Shown: positions 20,721 through 25,162 of the stretch, in pieces
How the letters are laid out: each line of letters begins with the position of its first letter
Numbering within the stretch: position 1 is the stretch's first letter
Virus record (IMG/VR): IMGVR_UViG_3300013088_000124
Location: 1-25,162 of that record
DNA length: 25,162 nt
Reading direction: 5' to 3' (one strand)
Source of the DNA: a virus
Translations under genes and position numbers: made by a program
The notes under the pieces: model-generated
What the model saw: the letters and a program-made list of their open reading frames with translations, nothing else
The model's database searches: none
Told to the model about the DNA's origin: nothing

Positions 20721-22209
20721 TCGCACCCTGCCCCATGTCGCCCATTCCGCCCGATTTGGCCGGACTGCCCGGCTTGCCCGTGTAATCCTCGTAACCCGCC
20801 ATGTCTTTCTTCTCCTTCAGCGTGCTGACGACCGCGTCCAGATCCAGATCGATGCCGATGAAGCCCATCGTGACGCCGAAGACCTTGCGGGCGGTGTCTT
20901 TATCGATCCAGCCCTGCGTCTCGGCTCCGATCAACGCCGCGGCGATCTGCTGGACCGCCGAGCCGAACTTGCTGACATCTTTGGAATCGAGCTCCGGCGT
21001 AATCACGGAAAAAGCCTTTGCCTGGTCATCGGTGATTCGCGCATAGCCCGCCTGGCGCGCCTTCCGAATCGCATGGGTGAACATATCCTCCAGCATGTAT
21101 TTGACGACCTTCTGCCGCATCGAGAGCATCTTGAAGATCGGCGCGCCCATCTCGCCGGCCGTCGCGCGGTTCACGTCGCCGCCGCCGCCGTACCAGTGTT
21201 CCGGGATGCTGCGGCTGCCGAGGATGTGGTTGCGAAGAAGCCTTGCCCCCTCCGCGACATCAACGGCATTGAGATCCGGAGTAACGGCGGTGAGCGTAAT
21301 TTTGTCGTTGTGGCCATACACGCTGCCGGATTTCTTTGTGAATTTCTTGACCTGCGCATCGATGTCCGCCGTGTCGGCGCTATCCACCTTGAGATCCCAG
21401 ACGAACGAATTCAGGAGCGGCCACTTGTCGGCATAATCAAAAAGGAATTGCTCATAGGCGTCCAGCCAGTCGGCCACCCGGATCAGGTCGCTGCGCCCTC
21501 GGGGGGAGTTCGTCACGTTGTTGATCGCATGATAAAAGCACTCGCCGTCGGTAAACGATTCGCGCAGGGCCTTGCCCTTCGGCGAGATCACATATTCCGC
21601 CTCGTCCGGCAGGATGGTCTTATATTTTCGCCCGGTGCCGTCCTGCGTATCCTTCAGGGTGACGCCGATGATCATTTTCACATTCTCGGGATCCGTGACG
21701 ACCTGGTTGATCTGAGCGGGGTCGATGTAGCCAAGGTAGAGCCTGCCGGTCTGTTTCGCGGTGATCGCCGGGAACATCAGTTCGCCGAAAATGCCCAGCT
21801 CTCCGACATGCTTCGGAAAGTAGAGGCTCATCCGATTGACGGGGTTATCCCAAAAATCATCGAGGATTTTCTTGACGTCCGGATCGTCGGCCTCGTAGGG
21901 AAGCCCTTCGCCCAGCACAAACGCGACCATCAGATCGATCATCCAGCCCGCCATCGGGTTGGTTTCCCAGAGCCAGTAGGCGATCTCGATCATCCGCTCC
22001 TGCGTGGTGGAGACCAATTCCCGCTCGGAATTCCCGGTGAGCTTCCGCCAGCCGATATCCTCCTCGCGGCTCAGGGCGGCAGCCGGCAGCCGCTCGGCCA
22101 CCTTCGCCTCGATGACATCGCCGAAAAACCGCTCGATGGCGCGATCTTTCCAGGTCGTCGCGGGGGAGGGTGTAAGGGCCGCTTTCGGCGTTTGTGTGAT
22201 TCGCTTCAT
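20704..22209 (-). CDS. Portal protein
   Basis: A 501-aa protein in the slot after the large terminase and before the Mu F-like protein. Typical portal features are ERMIEIAYWLWETNPMAGWMIDLMVAFVLGEG near residues 70-105, a beta-rich wing (YLGYIDPAQINQVVTDPEN...), and HAINNVTNSPRGRSDLIRVADWLDAYE near 230-255. The central helix region reads LLRNHILGSRSIPEHWYGGGGDVNRATAGEMGAP. The C-terminus is Gly/Met-rich and disordered. Portals form the dodecameric DNA channel at the capsid vertex. ATG 22209 overlaps the stop of a 50-aa gene (ATGA) and follows a G-rich Shine-Dalgarno (GGGGGGG). The call is strong from synteny and motifs; the exact portal subfamily is not settled. Confidence 0.88.
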   Translation of the reverse strand: MKRITQTPKAALTPSPATTWKDRAIERFFGDVIEAKVAERLPAAALSREEDIGWRKLTGNSERELVSTTQERMIEIAYWLWETNPMAGWMIDLMVAFVLGEGLPYEADDPDVKKILDDFWDNPVNRMSLYFPKHVGELGIFGELMFPAITAKQTGRLYLGYIDPAQINQVVTDPENVKMIIGVTLKDTQDGTGRKYKTILPDEAEYVISPKGKALRESFTDGECFYHAINNVTNSPRGRSDLIRVADWLDAYEQFLFDYADKWPLLNSFVWDLKVDSADTADIDAQVKKFTKKSGSVYGHNDKITLTAVTPDLNAVDVAEGARLLRNHILGSRSIPEHWYGGGGDVNRATAGEMGAPIFKMLSMRQKVVKYMLEDMFTHAIRKARQAGYARITDDQAKAFSVITPELDSKDVSKFGSAVQQIAAALIGAETQGWIDKDTARKVFGVTMGFIGIDLDLDAVVSTLKEKKDMAGYEDYTGKPGSPAKSGGMGDMGQGANANGQ

Positions 22210-22358
22210 CGGACACCCCCCCGATATGCCGTTCTGAGGCCGCTTGACATGTTTATAAACAATGTCAAGGAACCCATGCGGTAGAAGAGCCGTCCGGACA
22301 CGAAAATCGATTGTGGCTCAAATTTGGGCATACTTTTCTCCAAACGCGCCTCGGTCAT
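22206..22358 (-). CDS. 50-aa overlapping gene between terminase and portal
   Basis: A 50-residue frame starting at ATG 22358, inside the stop of the large terminase (ATGA), and ending inside the start of the portal gene (ATGA). AGGAGG lies six bases before the ATG. The product begins MTEARLEKSMPKFEPQSIFV and continues with a mildly hydrophobic centre (GSLTLFINMSSG) and a basic end (RTAYRGGVR). Double 4-bp overlaps plus a strong ribosome site make translation very likely. Small genes at this spot occur in other phages, sometimes as head-tail joining proteins, but no family is recognisable. Its coding sequence holds a striking palindrome at 22243-22269. Confidence 0.7.
   Translation of the reverse strand: MTEARLEKSMPKFEPQSIFVSGRLFYRMGSLTLFINMSSGLRTAYRGGVR
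22243..22269. repeat. 27-bp near-perfect palindrome inside the 50-aa gene
   Basis: CTTGACAT and ATGTCAAG flank GTTTATAAAC, itself a perfect palindrome, with one extra A on the right side. The AT-rich symmetrical layout looks like a repressor operator. It is coding sequence of the overlapping gene, so codon constraints may be a partial cause. Confidence 0.55.
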
Positions 22359-23926
22359 GCCGCCCTCCTGAAAAGCCGTCCTAAAAACCGCCCGCTGCGC
22401 TCGGCGTGATAGTCGCCCTTATCGGGTTCGCTGCTCGCCCCGGCTGCTTTTACGAGGCCGCCCTGCAGTTTGCTGATCGACATCTCCGCCGCATCCGGCC
22501 CGTCGTCATGGACCGTCGGGACGAAGATGTAGACGAACTGCTCGACCAGGATCGACTGGTCGCTGTGGTTCTTCTCGAAGAGGATCTTCTTATGCTCCCA
22601 GAGATACGAGCAGGTGCCGACGATCCGGGCGATCTTGTTGGCGCTGTGCTGGATCGGCGCCCAGGGCAGGAAGCGGCTGTTCTCCTTGGCGTAGTTATTG
22701 ATCGCCTCGTGGAGAAAATCCTTGAACATGTTCTCCTCGATGCAGACCGGCCCGGGATACAGATCGTGCTGCTGATAGGCGGCGGCGAACATCTCGCCGA
22801 TCGACCGGCGCTTGATCCAGGCGTGCATGCAGGGGAAGACCATGTTCTCGGGGTCCATGCCGAAGGTGATCACCGACCGGAAGTCGCTTCCCTTGGTAGC
22901 GGTGCCGGACGGATCCACTGCTGTGCAGAAAATCAACTTGCGGTTGATTACTTCGATCCGCTCGAAATATGCGGCCTGTTCCACCGGGAAGGGCGAGTCG
23001 TCCACGCCGACGCGATTCCGGTATTCCTTGTTGAAGGTATAGGAGCCCACGTCGTGCTTCTTTTTGATGATCCTCTCCATCGGCCAGGCGGCCGGCCAGA
23101 GGGATCGCTCGTTGGGTGTGCCCTCATCCAGGATCAGGTCGTACACCTTGGATATGTAGCGTGGTAGTCCCTCTTCATCCTGATCGGCGATGAGTTGGGA
23201 GATGGCGGAGAGCGGGGAGAAGAGGTTCCCGACCATGATCGCCGAGTATCCTTTGCCCAGCGAGCCGAGCACGGCGCCGCGAATCCAGTTCTTGATCTTC
23301 TTCGTCGTGTCCGGGTTCTCGACGGTCTCGTCGTTCTCCATGTCGTCGAAGGTCACCATGTCCGGACGGTGCTGCCGGTGCCTGATGCCGCGTACCTTAT
23401 CCTTGCGCCCCCGGGCCAGGACCTTGACTCCGTTGGTCGTCTCAAACTCGTCGTCGCTCCAGTTCTTCGTCTTGAGCGCGCCGAAGTCGTGCTTGAGGCG
23501 CGGGTTCTCCTCCAACTCCAGTTTGATTTGGAGGGTGAAAGCGGCGGCTTGTTCGTGGGTATCGGAGCAGAGCCAGATGAATTTCTTGAGCCCATATGCG
23601 ATCTTGTGGACCGGGTTCCCCAGGGAGAAGAAGGTTGACTTGGCCAGTTCCCTGGGGGCGCCGACCAGGGCGAGCTGATCCTGCAGCTCGGTGATCTCCT
23701 GCCATTCGCTGTGGCAATCGGCGAAGGCGGCGCTGAAGTAATGCGGCAGATAGGTGGCAAAGAAATAGAGCAGATCCGTCCGGCCCCGCTCCTTGCGGGC
23801 GGCCTGTTTCGCGGGGGTGTCGTGTTCGAACGGAGAAACGGATTCGCGGATCCACTTCTTCAGCTCCTCGACCTGTTTGTCGAACTGCCCCTCGGTCAGG
23901 ATCGGCCGTTTACGCATTGCTGCCAT
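22355..23926 (-). CDS. Large terminase subunit
   Basis: A 523-aa packaging motor. The ATPase half has a Walker A-like segment GAPRELAKST (89-98), a Walker B segment MVTFDDMEND (190-199) and a coupling segment IMVGNLFS (about 230). The nuclease half shows the acidic triad of the RNase H-like fold: AVDPSG (Asp338), CIEENM (Glu397/398) and HDDGPDA (Asp474/475). ATG 23926 follows CGGAG and overlaps the small terminase stop by 17 bp. The stop overlaps the 50-aa gene. All key motifs are present, so the enzyme should be active. It translocates DNA into proheads and makes headful cuts. Assignment is secure. Confidence 0.95.
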   Translation of the reverse strand: MAAMRKRPILTEGQFDKQVEELKKWIRESVSPFEHDTPAKQAARKERGRTDLLYFFATYLPHYFSAAFADCHSEWQEITELQDQLALVGAPRELAKSTFFSLGNPVHKIAYGLKKFIWLCSDTHEQAAAFTLQIKLELEENPRLKHDFGALKTKNWSDDEFETTNGVKVLARGRKDKVRGIRHRQHRPDMVTFDDMENDETVENPDTTKKIKNWIRGAVLGSLGKGYSAIMVGNLFSPLSAISQLIADQDEEGLPRYISKVYDLILDEGTPNERSLWPAAWPMERIIKKKHDVGSYTFNKEYRNRVGVDDSPFPVEQAAYFERIEVINRKLIFCTAVDPSGTATKGSDFRSVITFGMDPENMVFPCMHAWIKRRSIGEMFAAAYQQHDLYPGPVCIEENMFKDFLHEAINNYAKENSRFLPWAPIQHSANKIARIVGTCSYLWEHKKILFEKNHSDQSILVEQFVYIFVPTVHDDGPDAAEMSISKLQGGLVKAAGASSEPDKGDYHAERSGRFLGRLFRRAA

Positions 23927-24407
23927 TCATGCACTCCGATTTGAACCGCATCGTCATCGCGTCAAAGTCCGCCGCCAGGGTCTTGAGCCCCTCCGGATCG
24001 GTCTCCCGCAGCCACGAAACCATCCATTGCACGTTCTCCAGGAAGACCTTGGCTTTGTCGTATCCGGACCCCTGGCCTTCGACCGTTTTGAATCTCACCA
24101 CCAATGAGCCGAGCTTGGTAAGATTGTCGAGGCTCGCCCCACCAATCGCGCCCGGCTGCCGTTCCTCGGCAAACGTCAGCTCGCGATCCAGGAGCGCCTC
24201 CATCCGGAGGCCGAACGCCGCTTTCCGCGAACGGGCTTTGTCCCACTCGTCAAACTCCTCATCGGGCTTCTTTGTCTGCGCCTTCCAGGCGGATAGCGTC
24301 TGGCGGGAGACATTCAGGGCGGCCTCGATGGCGGTGAGGCTTTGCCCGTCGATGTACATCTGCCGGGCCACGGCCTCCAACTGTGTGCGCGCTCCCTTTT
24401 CGGCCAT
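23910..24407 (-). CDS. Small terminase subunit (Mu gp27 / DUF3486-like)
   Basis: A 165-aa protein. Residues about 8-45 form a helix-turn-helix (EAVARQMYIDGQSLTAIEAAL, NVSRQTLSAWKAQTKKP) for recognising packaging DNA. Next come helical regions (SRKAAFGLRMEALLDRELTFAE) and a segment starting SLDNLTKLGSLVVRFKTVE, typical of Mu-type small terminases. The C-terminal part (VQWMVSWLRETDPEGLKTLA) is a helix that could contact the large subunit. The ATG at 24407 shares a base with the upstream stop (TAATG), so translation is coupled; a longer frame starts upstream but lacks a ribosome site. DUF3486 assignment is by motif impression; the terminase role is well supported by the gene directly downstream. 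Confidence 0.8.
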   Translation of the reverse strand: MAEKGARTQLEAVARQMYIDGQSLTAIEAALNVSRQTLSAWKAQTKKPDEEFDEWDKARSRKAAFGLRMEALLDRELTFAEERQPGAIGGASLDNLTKLGSLVVRFKTVEGQGSGYDKAKVFLENVQWMVSWLRETDPEGLKTLAADFDAMTMRFKSECMNGSNA

Positions 24408-24652
24408 TACGTCAGCTCCGCTTCCAACCGGGAGATCTCCTCGATGGCGACTGCCAACTCGCCCCACTTGAACTTGAGCTCGTCAAACTGTGCGTCCGCC
24501 TCGCCGATGGGCAAATCCTCGGGCTTTTTCAGGCTGCAATCCAGGTTGATGCAGATGATCCTGGCGAGGCTCTCGATCTCCCCGCGGAGACGTTTAGCGG
24601 CATACTCTTGGTTGATCTTCCGTGTTCGCCGCATTTCGTTTTGAATGCTCAT
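24407..24652 (-). CDS. Small helical phage protein, unknown function
   Basis: An 81-aa, highly charged helical protein starting MSIQNEMRRTRKINQEYAAK. It is one continuous predicted helix with heptad-like Leu/Ile spacing (RLRGEIESLARIICINLDC ... ELKFKWGELAVAIEEISRLEAEL). ATG 24652 sits inside the upstream stop (ATGA), and its stop overlaps the small terminase start. A similar small gene precedes the small terminase in Mu-like phages (the gp26 position). Function is unknown. Confidence 0.7.
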   Translation of the reverse strand: MSIQNEMRRTRKINQEYAAKRLRGEIESLARIICINLDCSLKKPEDLPIGEADAQFDELKFKWGELAVAIEEISRLEAELT

Positions 24653-25005
24653 CCTGTCTCCTTCTGCCGTAGGCTCATCCGGGCGCTCATGTTCGCAGTG
24701 AGCAGTTGGTGGCATGGGGTCTTGGTTTTTAGATACGTCGTCAGCTCCGTCGTCGCGGCGGTGGCGAGCCGGATCGTGTCCGCCTGCTGATCAGCTACCT
24801 GCTCGTACTTTTCGACCAGTCTGACATTTGTCTCGTACATTTTAAGCGCGGCCTCTTGCCGCTTTTCCATTGCTCGCGATATGAAAAACATGAAAATGTA
24901 GGGGCCTAAGACGACAATCAGCAGGAGCGTTCCGATCGGAAGGGTTCCGATCTGGCCGATTAGTTCCGAAACTTTCGCGAGTACTGAGATCTGGTCAGGC
25001 GTCAT
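24649..25005 (-). CDS. Single-pass membrane protein with coiled coil (Mu gp25/DUF2730-like or holin-like)
   Basis: A 118-aa protein. One membrane segment near residues 20-43 (GTLPIGTLLLIVVLGPYIFM) is followed by a long charged helix (RAMEKRQEAALKMYETNVRL, VEKYEQVADQQADTI). The C-terminus is polar. Mu-like phages carry a comparable membrane-helix protein (DUF2730, gp25) two genes before the small terminase; a holin or spanin subunit is the alternative. ATG 25005 follows GGAAAG; the longer frame upstream has no ribosome site. The next gene starts inside its stop codon. Confidence 0.7.
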   Translation of the reverse strand: MTPDQISVLAKVSELIGQIGTLPIGTLLLIVVLGPYIFMFFISRAMEKRQEAALKMYETNVRLVEKYEQVADQQADTIRLATAATTELTTYLKTKTPCHQLLTANMSARMSLRQKETG

Positions 25006-25021
25006 CAGGCATTTTCTTTCC

Positions 25022-25162
25022 CTATAGAATTTTGACGGGTTCCTTGAAGATACCCAAACCTGGCATATCCGCCGGCGTCGGCGCATCGCCCTCGATGCCG
25101 TAGCAAATTCCGCAGTACTCTGAGCAGAAGAGCGCCCGGGCGTCCGTGGAGACGCGGCCGAA
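25022..25162 (-). CDS. Partial phage CDS (C-terminal 46 residues), unknown function
   Basis: An open frame enters the window from the right edge and ends at TAG 25024-25022, 16 bp before the next start. The visible C-terminus contains ALFCSEYCGICYGIEGDAP, with three clustered cysteines (C-x3-C-x2-C). This could be part of a metal-binding motif, possibly like the small TraR/DksA-type or gp24-position proteins of Mu-like phages. Only the tail of the protein is seen. Confidence 0.55.
   Translation of the reverse strand, partial: FGRVSTDARALFCSEYCGICYGIEGDAPTPADMPGLGIFKEPVKIL

Larger units (their letters stand above)
2521..25162 (-). mobile_element. Prophage, Mu/D3112/B3-like transposable siphovirus (morphogenesis half; right edge outside window)
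   Basis: A single minus-strand block of phage genes runs in canonical order: small terminase, large terminase, portal, Mu F-like morphogenesis protein, protease-capsid fusion, connectors, tail tube, frameshifted chaperones, tape measure, tail tip, fibre, fibre assembly. A Mu F-like domain, a gpT-like capsid and a repeat-bearing terminus that cuts a host gene point to the transposable phages. The absence of a sheath gene and the single tube protein point to a siphovirus tail, as in Pseudomonas D3112 and B3. Early, transposition and lysis genes are not in the window. Most reading frames are intact, so the element may be functional. The prophage call is near certain; the transposable class is inferred. 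Confidence 0.85.

Noticed and set aside
20593-22284. Very long plus-strand open frame (about 560 codons) opposite the portal gene.
   Set aside because: It is the antisense of a convincing portal gene in GC-rich DNA, where stop-poor shadow frames are expected. The product has no recognisable domain.

Overview
The window holds a short piece of bacterial chromosome (about 1-2520) followed by a large prophage block (about 2521 to the right edge, 25162). All phage genes lie on the minus strand, so the phage is read from right to left. GC-rich coding sequence, strong AGGAGG-type ribosome binding sites and the style of the proteins fit a Gram-negative host, possibly a Desulfobacterota/Syntrophales-type anaerobe. 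That placement is an impression from protein style only; there is no rRNA or tRNA in the window.

Host part: a PD-(D/E)XK nuclease-like protein, possibly only its C-terminal part (4-477, +), an MFS efflux-type transporter (702-1895, -), and a divergent TetR-family repressor gene (2173-2538, +). The repressor stops at 121 codons, where the prophage begins. Just inside this junction are two tandem 23-bp units sharing CGAGATAACT, arranged like the R1-R2 transposase sites at the right end of phage Mu. The phage therefore looks like a transposable, Mu/D3112/B3-like element that has cut the repressor gene. No transposase is visible; it would lie beyond the right edge.

Phage part, in transcription order: a partial unknown gene; a membrane/coiled-coil protein; a small unknown gene; small terminase; large terminase; a 50-aa overlapping gene; portal; Mu F-like head morphogenesis protein; a 77-aa protein; and an 813-aa prohead protease-scaffold-major capsid fusion with a strong internal Shine-Dalgarno and ATG. 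Next come two proteins with export signals and virion-type domains, head-tail connector, HK97-gp10/Mu-G-like and tail-terminator-like genes, a 77-aa protein and the tail tube protein. The tail assembly chaperone pair follows, joined by a canonical -1 slippery heptamer (CCCTTTA), then a 1508-aa tape measure protein, a tail-tip protein with two carbohydrate-binding-like modules, a glycine-rich tail fibre, a small Cys protein and a putative fibre-assembly protein. A single tail tube gene, a long tape measure and no sheath indicate a siphovirus-type tail.

Most phage genes overlap or abut, so the operon is translationally coupled. The few real gaps, after the capsid, after the exported decoration-like proteins and after the tail tube, are packed with RNA hairpins. 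Three full copies and one short copy of a 47-nt double hairpin sit there, and the differences between copies keep base pairing only in the minus-strand (sense) RNA. A separate gap holds four copies of GGGTAAAGTGGAG alternating with hairpins. These structured spacers, the two-gene export-signal cassette, the frameshift site and the internal capsid start are the most unusual items here.
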